This document shows positions 1-9,626 of a DNA stretch of 64,000 nt, one piece after another. The notes below the pieces were generated by a model. That model saw nothing but the letters and a program-made list of their open reading frames with translations, had not been told where the DNA came from and searched no databases. The stretch spans positions 365,501-429,500 of the forward strand of contig NZ_CP113527.1 in the NCBI RefSeq assembly GCF_028877475.1. The letters run 5' to 3'. The DNA comes from Lysinibacillus irui (GTDB lineage: Bacteria; Bacillota; Bacilli; Bacillales_A; Planococcaceae). The position numbers and the translations under genes were made by a program. Each line of letters begins with the position of its first letter. Position 1 is the first letter of the stretch.

Positions 1-2
1 TT

Positions 3-1625
3 GAAGATAATGCAACAGCTAATAACGAGTCTACGACCAATAATCAAGTAGAAGGGGTAGAAGAGGGTGATATTGTTGTCGTAAAAGAGGGCTTTATTTA
101 CAGTGCGAAAGATCAAAGCATCACAGTTGTGAATGCTAAAGACCCAAAAAATTTAAAATTGACTACGAGCATTAAACTGAAAGAATCACGATATATTTCT
201 AAACTTGCATTATATGACAATTTATTAATTGCCATTGGGGATGAGTATATTGAAAAAGCAGGTACAGCCATGGTAACAGCCTCCTTTTATGATATTTCGA
301 ATCCAGGCAATCCAAAGCATGTACGAGATGTAGGGCAAGAGGGCTTTTTACAGGATATTCGCATTACGAAGGATACATTATATTTAATTGGTAATATGTA
401 TCCGAATTATTGGATGCTCCAAGAAGATGTAAAAGCAGATTTAAAACCTAAAACATTTGATAGTATGGTAGGCACAGCATACAAAAGTCTACCTTTAGAG
501 AAAATCTCGATATTACCTAATACAATGGATGGTACTTATAGTTTAATTACAGCTGTTGATTTAAAAAATGGGGCTAAGACAACAGCCAATACAAAGGGGT
601 ATCTGGGTGGTAGTAGTGGTCTTTATATGTCGGAAAATGCTCTGTATTTAACGACTCCAATATATGAAAGCAATCATGCGGCTTCATCAGATAAACGTGC
701 TATGGACATGATTTGGTTACCACGAGCAGCAGACACTCAAATTTTTAAGTGGAATGTAGATGGAACGACTTTGAACTTTGCTGGAAGTACGGAAGTAAAA
801 GGAACCGTGTTAAATCAGTATTCAATGGATGAATACAAAGGCAATTTCCGAATCTTCACAACAGAGGGGAATACATGGGATGAGAAAAGTACTTCCTATA
901 ATCACCTCTTTATTTTAGATGAACATTTAAAAGCACTTGGTTCAGTGAAAGATATGGCACCTGGAGAAAAAATATATTCTGCACGTTTTATGGGGGAAAA
1001 AGCATATGTGGTGACATTTAAACAAGTAGATCCTCTGTTTGTCATCGATGTAGCCAACCCGAAAAAGCCTGCCGTACTTGGAGAATTGAAGATTCCTGGC
1101 TTTAGTAATTACCTGCATCCATTAGATGAGACACATCTAATTGGCATTGGTTATGATACAGAGCAACGCTATGATGCTTATACGAAACGTAATTTTACTG
1201 TGACAACGAATATGAAGATGTCACTTTTTGATGTATCAGACTACCGTAACCCGAAAGAGCAGTCGACCGTTAAAATTGGTGGGAAAGGGTCATACTCTGA
1301 TGTCCAGTACAATCCAAAAGCACTTTTCCGTCATGAGCAATACAACTACTTTGGCTTCCCGGTAGTGCTGTATGAGGCAGGTAAAGGGGATGACATTGTT
1401 TACCAAGGTCATGGAGCTCAAATTTACGAAATTACTGCAGACAAAGGTATCGTATTAAAAGGGAATATTATCAATCGTTCTACGAATGAGCCATATGAAA
1501 ATTGGGAGCAGGTTGTACAACGAGTTGTCTATATAGATGACGCACTGTATACAGTAGCGCGTAATGAGGTAAAGAGCTATCAATTAAATAACTTTAAGCC
1601 ATTAGATACATTAACATTCAAATAG
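3..1625 (+). CDS. Secreted beta-propeller domain protein, 5' end missing
   Basis: The reading frame is open from the first bases of the window and continues for about 540 codons, so the true start and any signal peptide lie upstream. The segment reading VEGVEEGDIVVV near the left edge is typical of the bacterial beta-propeller domain family (Pfam Beta_propel), whose members are exported or lipid-anchored proteins of unknown function. Repeats of the kind DIRITKDTLYLIG and VVYIDDALYTVARN recur as expected for propeller blades. No catalytic motif was seen. A strong hairpin follows the stop, so this is the last gene of its transcript. Family assignment is fairly secure; function is unknown. Confidence 0.8.
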   Translation, partial: EDNATANNESTTNNQVEGVEEGDIVVVKEGFIYSAKDQSITVVNAKDPKNLKLTTSIKLKESRYISKLALYDNLLIAIGDEYIEKAGTAMVTASFYDISNPGNPKHVRDVGQEGFLQDIRITKDTLYLIGNMYPNYWMLQEDVKADLKPKTFDSMVGTAYKSLPLEKISILPNTMDGTYSLITAVDLKNGAKTTANTKGYLGGSSGLYMSENALYLTTPIYESNHAASSDKRAMDMIWLPRAADTQIFKWNVDGTTLNFAGSTEVKGTVLNQYSMDEYKGNFRIFTTEGNTWDEKSTSYNHLFILDEHLKALGSVKDMAPGEKIYSARFMGEKAYVVTFKQVDPLFVIDVANPKKPAVLGELKIPGFSNYLHPLDETHLIGIGYDTEQRYDAYTKRNFTVTTNMKMSLFDVSDYRNPKEQSTVKIGGKGSYSDVQYNPKALFRHEQYNYFGFPVVLYEAGKGDDIVYQGHGAQIYEITADKGIVLKGNIINRSTNEPYENWEQVVQRVVYIDDALYTVARNEVKSYQLNNFKPLDTLTFK

Positions 1626-1628
1626 TAA

Positions 1629-1671
1629 GAAAAGTCCAATGAATCCCGTTAAAAATTCATTGGACTTTTTT
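1629..1671. terminator. Bidirectional rho-independent terminator
   Basis: A 15-bp stem with arms at 1630-1644 and 1655-1669 (AAAGTCCAATGAAT and its complement) is flanked by A-runs and T-runs. It lies between two convergent genes and can serve both. Confidence 0.85.
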
Positions 1672-1698
1672 AAATTTAATTGTTGGGAATAATACATC

Positions 1699-3165
1699 CT
1701 ATTGGCGATAGGGCATAATCTCAGAAACTGTCACGAATTCATAGCCTTGCCCTTGTAAATAAGCTAACACCGCATCTAGTCCATCAGCAGTCGATTGATG
1801 AATATCATGCATTAGGACAATGGCATTATTGTGTAAATTATTTTTAATATTTGGCAGTAATTGCTGCGCATTGCGATGTTTCCAATCTAATGTATCAATT
1901 GTCCATAACACGACAGGAATAGGAATTTCAGCGTTAATCGTATCATTCGTTGCGCCATAAGGTGGCCTAAAAACTGTGGCACCGTGATTAATAGCTTTCT
2001 CGATTTCAGTAGCTGTAGAATTATACTCTTTCATTACTTGTTCTTGCGTAAGCTTTGTTAATACAGGGTGATTCCATGAATGGTTGCCTATTTCATGACC
2101 ACGTGCAAGAACATCTCTGGCAATATCTGGATAATATTGTACACGACTACCGAGCATAAAGAAGGTAGCTTTTGCTTGGTACTTATCAAGGATATTTAAT
2201 ATTTGTTCTGTTACTTTTGGGTGGGGACCATCATCAAAAGTTAATGCTATACGCTTTTTATTGGGATCACCTGTAGGCGGTGGATTTGTTGGTTTTACAT
2301 TTTCCATAGCGATTTGAAACTCTGAGGCTAACAATGGATTAATAAGCGAAAGGGGTAGTTTCACTATTGGGGCTCCGGCTGCTCCGCTAGCAATCTCATA
2401 TTCATCGAAATAGAATTTCAAGGAATCGTCGACAATAGCAAAACGGTTGAAGTTCGACCATTTCGGCTCCGTTGCTTTCAATAATTCATCAGGAAAAAGC
2501 GCATCCTTTATTTGGAGGTTTTTTTGCAAATCTTTCCGTACATTTGCTGCTAATGTTGTTAAGTTGTTCTCATCATTTTGCAAGAGTGTTTGGATCGAAA
2601 TTTGCTCGCCAGTTTCGTTATCAATAAAGAATGTTTTCGTTGAAATTTCATGATTAGCTCCACCTAGGTACAGCATTTTTGTTAGCACAAAGGAATAATA
2701 ATGCTCTCGGTATGGAAAAGTTTCCAGACTAATATTTAATTCACCCATCGCTGCTTTTTCTTTATTTTTTTTCATAGATCCTAGATAGTTTTCTTTTGAA
2801 TCCGATATGTATTGTAATACGGCATCATTAAAAACTTCGTTATCTGTTTGAGGGTAGTGAATAGCAAAAGGTGTTCGTTTATCATTAGAAACGTCTGTAA
2901 CAATTCGTATACCTGGAAACGCAGAACTTTCTGTTGTTAAATTACTATTTACCGATTCTGTATCGGTTTCTTTTGAAGCACTAATCTTTTGAAACTTAAA
3001 TTCATCCTTTGAAAGGATAATAACAAGTATAATGGTTGTTAAAGTTACAATAAGGCCCAGTAATAAAAAATCAATTATTGGACCACGTCTTTTTCTGCGT
3101 TCCTGCATGGTATTGGGTACGCTCCCCTCTTTTTTATTTTCTATACAATCAGACGTGTCAGCCAT
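1699..3165 (-). CDS. Polysaccharide deacetylase, PdaC-like, membrane anchored
   Basis: Predicted membrane-anchored NodB-type deacetylase acting on cell-wall glycan outside the cell. Residues about 30-51 form one membrane segment after an Arg/Lys-rich cytoplasmic stretch. Residues about 85-290 resemble the DUF4163/DUF3298 region, and the C-terminal NodB domain carries TFDDGP (metal/catalytic Asp311 and Asp312), HSWNH (metal ligands His362 and His366) and RPPYGA. This architecture and length (488 aa) match B. subtilis PdaC, an N-acetylmuramic acid deacetylase; the substrate here is inferred. The ATG used has no clear ribosome site. An ATG at residue 20, about 13 nt after GAGGGG, is a possible alternative start. 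Confidence 0.85.
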   Translation of the reverse strand: MADTSDCIENKKEGSVPNTMQERRKRRGPIIDFLLLGLIVTLTTIILVIILSKDEFKFQKISASKETDTESVNSNLTTESSAFPGIRIVTDVSNDKRTPFAIHYPQTDNEVFNDAVLQYISDSKENYLGSMKKNKEKAAMGELNISLETFPYREHYYSFVLTKMLYLGGANHEISTKTFFIDNETGEQISIQTLLQNDENNLTTLAANVRKDLQKNLQIKDALFPDELLKATEPKWSNFNRFAIVDDSLKFYFDEYEIASGAAGAPIVKLPLSLINPLLASEFQIAMENVKPTNPPPTGDPNKKRIALTFDDGPHPKVTEQILNILDKYQAKATFFMLGSRVQYYPDIARDVLARGHEIGNHSWNHPVLTKLTQEQVMKEYNSTATEIEKAINHGATVFRPPYGATNDTINAEIPIPVVLWTIDTLDWKHRNAQQLLPNIKNNLHNNAIVLMHDIHQSTADGLDAVLAYLQGQGYEFVTVSEIMPYRQ

Positions 3166-3446
3166 TAAAAAAGTTATATAAATCTATAAACTTTTAGTGT
3201 AAATTTATAGAAATTAATTTACGCCAATTTTCCTTCTTCAAGGTTTGAATAATATGTAGTTGTACTTCTTTTTAAGTGATTGTAAAATACCTACTGAAAT
3301 AGAAGAACCCATGCTCAATAATTGTTAATCGATAATAAAATAAATTGAAAGAAAGCCAAAATTTAATACTGAAATTTTCAGTTGAGTTTTTATTGGCAGT
3401 TCGATAATATTGGCAAGGAACCTTTAGAAGGAGGCAGATAGCTGTA

Positions 3447-4199
3447 ATGGTCTTACAAGAAGCGGATAATGAACTTACAATTGACTGTTTGTTACTTGCA
3501 GGGCGTATTATGATTGAAAGTGGTGCAGAAACATACCGTGTGGAGGATACGATGCTGCGAATGGCACATTCTCAAAATATGCCGAATGCTCAATGTTATG
3601 CCACACCAACTGGAATCATTTTTTCGTTAGGCAAAACTCAGCCAACGAGAATTACATCAATTTCCAGCAGGATGACAGATTTGCAAAAAATAGCCTTGGT
3701 AAATTCAGTATCTCGGAGACTCACATCTCACATCATAACATTAGAAGAAGCTTATGACGAGCTAAAGTCGATACAAAAAACAAATTATTTTTTACCAACG
3801 TATTTACAAGTTATAGCAGCTGCACTTGCAAGCGGTTGTTTCCTTATTATGTTTAAGGGAGGATGGTCGGATTTCCCTGTAGCTTGTTTAGCGGGTGGGT
3901 TAGGTTTCCTAGTGCTTGTGATAATCAACCACTTAACAAGGGTTAAATTTTTCTCTGAATTTACGGCATCACTTGTTCTCGGCTTTGTTGCCTTCTTAGC
4001 AGTAAAGTATGGATATGGTAATGAATTGGATAAAATAATTATTAGTTCTGTCATGCCACTCGTACCAGGTATTTTAATAACCAATGCAGTTCGTGATTTA
4101 ATGGCGGGGCATTTTATGTCAGGGATGGCAAAGGGAGCAGAGGCCTTTTTAACAGCCTTTGCCATCGGTGCAGCCATTGCCGTCACTCTAGGGTTTTAG
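3447..4199 (+). CDS. Threonine/serine exporter family, large subunit (ThrE N-terminal domain, YjjP-like)
   Basis: 250-residue protein with a soluble N-terminal half and about five membrane segments from residue 115 on. The opening motif (LLAGRIMIESGAETYRVEDTM) is characteristic of the ThrE family (DUF1212), whose N-terminal half is cytoplasmic or hydrolase-like. AGGAGG lies about 10 nt before the ATG. It is followed after 12 nt by the small ThrE_2 subunit, so together they make a split exporter. In E. coli the equivalent pair YjjP/YjjB has been linked to succinate export, so the substrate is not settled by family membership. Confidence 0.85.
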   Translation: MVLQEADNELTIDCLLLAGRIMIESGAETYRVEDTMLRMAHSQNMPNAQCYATPTGIIFSLGKTQPTRITSISSRMTDLQKIALVNSVSRRLTSHIITLEEAYDELKSIQKTNYFLPTYLQVIAAALASGCFLIMFKGGWSDFPVACLAGGLGFLVLVIINHLTRVKFFSEFTASLVLGFVAFLAVKYGYGNELDKIIISSVMPLVPGILITNAVRDLMAGHFMSGMAKGAEAFLTAFAIGAAIAVTLGF

Positions 4200-4211
4200 G
4201 AGGCGGACAAT

Positions 4212-4688
4212 ATGGATATGATGGACATTATTATACAAATAATTGTAAGTTTTTTTGCGACTGCTGGAATTGCCATTATTTTTAACGTTCCTCGAAAAAC
4301 ACTCCTTCATTGTGGTCTTGTTGGAGTAATTGGCTGGATAATTTATTTTGTGTTAACAGAGCAAGGCATGGATGTTGTCAAAGCTTCTTTCTTTGGCTCG
4401 TTTGTCATTGCTATAGTGGCACATTTATATGCTCGCCGATTTAAAATACCGATGATTATCTTTATTGTAGGTGGAATTATACCGTTAGTGCCCGGGGGTA
4501 TGGCTTATAATGCCATGAGAAATGTGGTAGAGGATGATTATTTACAAGGCTTACAATATGGCTTAAAGGCATTTTTAATTACAGGTGCGATAGTGATTGG
4601 ACTTGTCTTTGCTGAAGTAATTATTCAACTTATTTTCCGTTCAGTTCGTTCAAGTAAGGTAAAATTACAAAAGGTCTATAAAAAGTAA
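4212..4688 (+). CDS. Threonine/serine exporter family, small subunit (ThrE_2, YjjB-like)
   Basis: 158-residue protein of about five membrane helices with the conserved loop GGIIPLVPGGMAYNAM, the hallmark of the ThrE C-terminal domain. Its AGGAGG ribosome site overlaps the stop of the upstream large subunit, so the pair is translationally coupled and transcribed together. A strong hairpin ends the operon. Expected role is export of a small amino or organic acid together with the upstream subunit. Confidence 0.85.
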   Translation: MDMMDIIIQIIVSFFATAGIAIIFNVPRKTLLHCGLVGVIGWIIYFVLTEQGMDVVKASFFGSFVIAIVAHLYARRFKIPMIIFIVGGIIPLVPGGMAYNAMRNVVEDDYLQGLQYGLKAFLITGAIVIGLVFAEVIIQLIFRSVRSSKVKLQKVYKK

Positions 4689-4724
4689 AAGGAGGCTGCG
4701 TTTATTTTTCAACGCAGCCTCCTT
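4689..4724. terminator. Bidirectional rho-independent terminator
   Basis: Perfect 14-bp stem AAGGAGGCTGCGTT (4689-4702) with its complement at 4711-4724 and an 8-nt T-rich loop, between convergent genes. Confidence 0.85.
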
Positions 4725-4730
4725 ATTCAC

Positions 4731-6758
4731 TTATTTTTGCTTACTAAGTAAATCCTCAATTTCATCTGGTGTAACAGGCTTACTAATATAATACCCTTGA
4801 ATTGCATCACAGCCATAAGTAATTAATAAATCAGCTTGCTCAGCGGTTTCAACACCTTCCGCTACAACTTTCAGTTCCATAGATTTCCCTAGCTGTACCA
4901 TACCGTGCATAAGCTTTTGGGTCTTTTCAGATTTTAATAGTGAATTCGTAAATGTTTGATCAATTTTTAAAGTATCGATTGGTAAAATTTGCATATATCT
5001 AAATGAACCATAGCCAGTTCCAAAATCATCTAAGATGAAGGAGATGCCTTCGTTTTCAAGCTTGCGCATTTGTTGTGCAATAGAAGTTGCAGCTTCGGCT
5101 TCTAAAGCAAATTTTTCGGTAATTTCAATTTGTAGTAGATTTGCCGGACAACCAGTTTTTGTGATCATTTCAAGAATGGATTTAGCCATATTTTTATCAC
5201 GAAACTCTCGTACAGAAGAGTTAATTGATATTTTTAGATCATGTCCAGCTTTTTTCCAAAGCAATGCCTGCTCACAGGCTTTTTCGAGCATAAAGGAGCC
5301 AATGTTGTTAATCAGACCTGTTTCTTCTGCAATAGGAATTAACTCGTCAGGTGAAACAACCCCAATTATCTCGTCTTCCCAGCGTACGAGTGCTTCAACT
5401 GCTGTAATTTTCCCAGAATAAACATCAATTTGTGGTTGATAGAGTACCTTTAAATTCTTTTGATCTAGTGCTTGAAGTAAACGCTTTTCAATTAAAGCTT
5501 TACGATTTAAAGCTTTATGTGTTGCTGTTGATAAGGAAACAATTTTGTCTCCACCAGCTTCACGCACCGTAGAAATGGTAGCAATAGATGCTTTCATAAG
5601 CTGAGAGAATGTTGTTTGATCCTCTGGGTATCTTGTGATGCCACCACTAATAGAAATTGGTACTGCAATATTGCCGCTATAAATAGGATGCTGCTGTAAG
5701 TAGGATAAAAAGCCTTGAATAAACCACTCACTTAAAGGTGTGATGACAACAAAATCATTTTCATTTATTCGAGCCATCGTACTATCTTGGAAATACATTT
5801 TTATACGATTTGTAAATTCAATAATAAGGCTTTGCTCTATTTGTTGATCATGTAATTCTTTTAGCGTATAGAATTTATCAATACTTAAATAAACAAAAGA
5901 AAAGTGTCTTTCGTCATCAATCATAGTGGTAATTACTTTTTCAAGGCGATGCGCATTCATCAACCCTGTTTCTGTATCAATATAAGCGATTTTTTCCAAT
6001 TGATGTTGGATGGTCTTCGATTTAGTAATATCCTTTTCAATTAAGAAAAATTGTTGTTCATTTGTTTCAAGATTAAAGGTAGGGATAGCTGTTAGCAGTA
6101 CCCAATAAGATTGTCCCGTTTTTGTAATTTTTTCAACTTCCCCCTGCCACGTATGACCGTTGTTTAAATTACGCCAAATAGTATTGCTAACTTTTTCACT
6201 TTCATCATTATCAGGGAACAATTGCCAAAATGTTTTACCGATAACACGCTTAGGTGTCCATTGGCTTGTTTTTAGAAATTCATTATTACATTCTAAGATA
6301 AAACCATCTTGATCGAGTGTTACAGTCATGAATGTAGCGTCTAAACCTTGCTTGAGATTTACAAATGTAGTGCAATCTGAAACAGCATTTGTCATTAATT
6401 CTGGTAGCATAAATATCATTAGAATAAAGCGCTCTCCTTCTTCTATAAAAGGCTTAGCAAGCAAAGCTGTCGTCAGTTCCATATTTGAGGTTGTCTGTAC
6501 TGTAATTTTATCTAGATACGTGCTGTCCTCATTTTGTAAAATAGATTGAAATGTTTCTACAGGGAGCTGGCGTAGTAGATTTTCGTGTATAGATGGAGTA
6601 GTATTTCCTTTAACATCATTTACTGATAATTCAATCAGATGTTCAGCGCTCTTTCCCCAGATAGTCGCTTGTCCATCTTGATTGATGATAATTGCAGGAA
6701 AAGGAAGTGAATTTAAATAATGTTCATCAATCGTAAACGATTTATGCATGTGACTCAT
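4731..6758 (-). CDS. PAS-PAS-GGDEF(degenerate)-EAL cyclic-di-GMP phosphodiesterase
   Basis: Signalling protein predicted to hydrolyse cyclic di-GMP. Two PAS sensor domains (about residues 15-110 and 135-250) precede a GGDEF-type domain and a C-terminal EAL domain. The EAL domain keeps the catalytic signature: EALVRW, SINSS, EITE, DDFGTGY, LKID, AEGVE and QGY. In the GGDEF domain the active-site loop reads NENDF, so cyclase activity is unlikely and the domain may only regulate. No membrane segment is seen. The chosen ATG has AAGGAG 11 nt upstream; a TTG nine codons earlier has no ribosome site and was rejected. Confidence 0.88.
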   Translation of the reverse strand: MSHMHKSFTIDEHYLNSLPFPAIIINQDGQATIWGKSAEHLIELSVNDVKGNTTPSIHENLLRQLPVETFQSILQNEDSTYLDKITVQTTSNMELTTALLAKPFIEEGERFILMIFMLPELMTNAVSDCTTFVNLKQGLDATFMTVTLDQDGFILECNNEFLKTSQWTPKRVIGKTFWQLFPDNDESEKVSNTIWRNLNNGHTWQGEVEKITKTGQSYWVLLTAIPTFNLETNEQQFFLIEKDITKSKTIQHQLEKIAYIDTETGLMNAHRLEKVITTMIDDERHFSFVYLSIDKFYTLKELHDQQIEQSLIIEFTNRIKMYFQDSTMARINENDFVVITPLSEWFIQGFLSYLQQHPIYSGNIAVPISISGGITRYPEDQTTFSQLMKASIATISTVREAGGDKIVSLSTATHKALNRKALIEKRLLQALDQKNLKVLYQPQIDVYSGKITAVEALVRWEDEIIGVVSPDELIPIAEETGLINNIGSFMLEKACEQALLWKKAGHDLKISINSSVREFRDKNMAKSILEMITKTGCPANLLQIEITEKFALEAEAATSIAQQMRKLENEGISFILDDFGTGYGSFRYMQILPIDTLKIDQTFTNSLLKSEKTQKLMHGMVQLGKSMELKVVAEGVETAEQADLLITYGCDAIQGYYISKPVTPDEIEDLLSKQK

Positions 6759-6944
6759 GATTATTCGATCTCCTTGGGTAATCAATATATACTAATATTA
6801 TAGATAATTATCGGGAATTAGTCATTATGAATATAATTGTAAATATTTGATGATGAAAAAATATGGGTCTTTTCTCGTGAAATATATGAAAAGATTTGAA
6901 GAAAAATAACAGTTTTTAGTACGTTTATAGGAAGCAGGATTGGT

Positions 6945-7838
6945 ATGAAACGGTTAAAAGGAATAGTATTTATTGTCTCGGGAGCTATATTATGGGGAGC
7001 AACTGGTCCTTTAATGGAGTGGTTACTTAACCATACACCGTTGACAGTTTCCTTTATGTTAACAATCCGTTTAACGGTTGCAGGTATATTACTACTTACA
7101 TATTTATTGTTAACTGGAAAAAATATTTTTGGTATTTGGCAGCAAAAACTTTGGGGCAGACAGCTTATTATTTTTGGTATAGCTGGGATGCTAGGTGTAC
7201 AATTTGCATTTGTTGCAGCAATTAACGAAAGTAATGCTGTACTGGCAACTCTCCTGCAGTTTTTAGCGCCTATATTTGTTGTGGCATATGTCTCTCTTAG
7301 TTTAAAGAAGATGCCACCAAAATATCAAGTATTAGGTATTATTGGTACCCTTATAGGGTTATTTTTATTGCTAACGAATGCTTCATTTGAGAGTTTGCTA
7401 ATTAGTCCAAAAGCCTTGCTGTGGGGGATTGCGGTAGGCTTAACATTTGCCTTTTACACATTATACCCTGCACGCTTAATGAAGGAGTGGGGAGTGTTAT
7501 TAGTAGTTGGTTGGGGAATGCTCGTAGGTGGCTTCACATTAGGCTTAGTAAGCCGTGTTTGGCAGTCCAACCAATGGGGTGTTTTAACAGATTTTAAAAT
7601 CCTCATATTATTAGCTGCTTTAATCTTTTTTGGAACAGTAGCCTTTATTTTGTTTTTAAGTAGTATGAAATATATTACGGCAGTTGAAACCAGTATTCTC
7701 TCCAGTATCGAACCACTAACAGCAATGATTATTTCGGTTATTGTATTCGGCACCTCTTTAGGTTTCTGGCAATTAATTGGAGTATTCGTTATGCTTGTTT
7801 GTGTAACTTGGCTTTCAGTAGCGGGTGAAAAAGCATAA
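6945..7838 (+). CDS. EamA/DMT-superfamily transporter
   Basis: 297-residue, strongly hydrophobic protein with about ten membrane helices arranged as two EamA repeats. The opening segment (GAILWGATGPLMEWLL) and the C-terminal motif SSIEPLTAMIISVIVFG are typical of drug/metabolite exporters of the 10-TMS class. The substrate cannot be read from sequence. It sits alone, 67 bp before an ABC exporter operon that appears to have its own promoter. Confidence 0.85.
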   Translation: MKRLKGIVFIVSGAILWGATGPLMEWLLNHTPLTVSFMLTIRLTVAGILLLTYLLLTGKNIFGIWQQKLWGRQLIIFGIAGMLGVQFAFVAAINESNAVLATLLQFLAPIFVVAYVSLSLKKMPPKYQVLGIIGTLIGLFLLLTNASFESLLISPKALLWGIAVGLTFAFYTLYPARLMKEWGVLLVVGWGMLVGGFTLGLVSRVWQSNQWGVLTDFKILILLAALIFFGTVAFILFLSSMKYITAVETSILSSIEPLTAMIISVIVFGTSLGFWQLIGVFVMLVCVTWLSVAGEKA

Positions 7839-7843
7839 ATCTA

Positions 7844-7872
7844 TTATGAAGTTAGGAGTTTTTAACTATAAT
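7844..7872 (+). promoter_or_regulatory. Candidate sigma-A promoter for the ABC exporter operon
   Basis: TTATGA (7844-7849), 17-bp spacer, perfect -10 TATAAT (7867-7872), about 33 bp before the ATG of the first exporter gene. Confidence 0.5.
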
Positions 7873-7904
7873 AAAGTTGATTCTTACAACAAGGGGGAAA
7901 GAAT

Positions 7905-9626
7905 ATGAAAGAAGTTTTTTCCTATGTAAAACCATATAAATGGACAGCCATCTTTGCTTTATTTTTAATGCTTTTAGAATTATTTGTTGAGCTTGTGCAA
8001 CCCCTCATTATGGCAAAAATTATTGATGAAGGAGTACGGGCTCAAAATCAAGGGATGATTATGCAATGGGGGGCTGTTTTACTTGCTTTATCATTTACTG
8101 CCTTTATGGCAGGAATCATCAATTCATATTTTTCATCCCATACAGCTCAAAGCTTTTCTTATGACCTAAGAAATGCCATGTTTGATAAGATACAATCCTT
8201 TACGCTAGCAACCTATCAAAAATTTTCTACTGCTTCTCTTATTACAAGATTAACGAATGATGTTACTCAGGTACAAACGGTGCTATTTATGAGCTTACGT
8301 ATTATGCTCCGAGCACCACTTGCTGTTATAGGCAGCATTATAATGGCATTTGTTGTGAATGCAAAGCTGGCATTATTTTTAGTTATTGGTGCACCCATTA
8401 TCTTTGTTTTTCTAATTTTTATGGTGGCCAAGGGTGTTTCATATTTTGGACGGGTACAGAAGAGAGTCGACCGTTTAAATAGGGTTTTACAGGAAAACTT
8501 ACAGGCAATTCGATTAGTGAAGGCTTATTTACGAGGAACGTATGAAGCTACGCGCTTTGATGAGGTTGCTTCTCGCTTAAAAATAGATACTGTAAAAGCG
8601 TTAAGAATAATGGAATATATTATGCCCGTACTATTATTCATTATGAACATGAGTCTGCTCGCAGTCTTATGGTTTGGTACAAAGCAAATTGCGTCAGGAA
8701 CTACACCGCTTGGCGATATTGTAGCTATTGTCAATTATGCGATGCGTATGACTGGCTCATTTTCAATGTTTGCATTTATTATTATTTTTTATGCACGAGC
8801 GAAAGCTTCTGCAGAACGAATGGCAGAAGTCCTTTCTATGGAAAATGAAGTAGAAGATACGTCACTTTCTGAGGAGGTAGGTCATCCTTCGCGCTATGGG
8901 GAGTTAATGTTTGAACATGTCAGTTTTACTTATCCGGGGGGAGATGCACCTGTCCTGTCAGATGTGAGCTTCCAAGTTAAGTCCGGTGAAAAATTAGCGA
9001 TTATGGGGGCGACTGGTGCTGGAAAATCAACATTGTTGCAGCTTATTCCTCGTTTTTATGAAGTAACGCACGGAAGAATATTGGTAGAAGGGCAGGATGT
9101 TCAACACTGGGAATTGCAAGAGCTACGCGAAATCATTGGCTATGTTCCACAGCAATCGTTATTGTTTACTGGTAGTATTGCTGATAATGTACGTTGGGGA
9201 AATGTAGAGGCCGAAATGGATGCTGTATTACAGGCCACTATGCAGGCACAAATACATGCGTCTGTTGAAGATTTTCCAAATGGCTATGATACCAAGGTGG
9301 GACAAAAAGGTGTCAATTTATCGGGAGGACAAAAACAAAGGCTATCGATTGCTAGAGCCCTTTTGAGAAAAGGACATATTTTAATGCTTGATGATAGCAC
9401 AAGTGCCCTAGATGTAAAAACCGAACAATCATTATGGGAAGCATTGAGTGAAGAGAGGGCAACAATGCTTGTTGTCACGCAAAAAATACGTACGGCTAAA
9501 GGTGCAGACCGCATTTTACTAATCGATGCGGGAAAAGTAGTTGGATATGGCACACATGAAGAGCTTTTACAAACGTCAACACTCTATAAAAAAATTGCAA
9601 TCTCTCAACAGGAGGTGGAGGATTAA
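7905..9626 (+). CDS. ABC exporter half-transporter with degenerate ATP site (YfiB-like)
   Basis: 573-residue type IV ABC exporter subunit: six membrane helices (about 1-300) then an ATPase domain. Walker A GATGAGKST lies near residue 368 and the signature LSGGQ is canonical. The catalytic Glu after Walker B is replaced by Asp497 (LMLDDS), and the H-loop His is replaced by Gln526 (VVTQK). These are marks of the degenerate-site subunit of a heterodimeric exporter. The stop overlaps the start of the partner by one base (TAATG). Length and pairing resemble B. subtilis YfiB/YfiC. Likely exports drugs or hydrophobic compounds; substrate unknown. Confidence 0.9.
   Translation: MKEVFSYVKPYKWTAIFALFLMLLELFVELVQPLIMAKIIDEGVRAQNQGMIMQWGAVLLALSFTAFMAGIINSYFSSHTAQSFSYDLRNAMFDKIQSFTLATYQKFSTASLITRLTNDVTQVQTVLFMSLRIMLRAPLAVIGSIIMAFVVNAKLALFLVIGAPIIFVFLIFMVAKGVSYFGRVQKRVDRLNRVLQENLQAIRLVKAYLRGTYEATRFDEVASRLKIDTVKALRIMEYIMPVLLFIMNMSLLAVLWFGTKQIASGTTPLGDIVAIVNYAMRMTGSFSMFAFIIIFYARAKASAERMAEVLSMENEVEDTSLSEEVGHPSRYGELMFEHVSFTYPGGDAPVLSDVSFQVKSGEKLAIMGATGAGKSTLLQLIPRFYEVTHGRILVEGQDVQHWELQELREIIGYVPQQSLLFTGSIADNVRWGNVEAEMDAVLQATMQAQIHASVEDFPNGYDTKVGQKGVNLSGGQKQRLSIARALLRKGHILMLDDSTSALDVKTEQSLWEALSEERATMLVVTQKIRTAKGADRILLIDAGKVVGYGTHEELLQTSTLYKKIAISQQEVED

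Noticed and set aside
3785..4186. 133-codon frame antisense to the ThrE-type gene
   Set aside because: Shadow of a strongly supported membrane-protein gene; no ribosome site or family resemblance.
7454..7753. 99-codon antisense frame in the EamA transporter gene
   Set aside because: Typical antisense shadow of a hydrophobic coding sequence.
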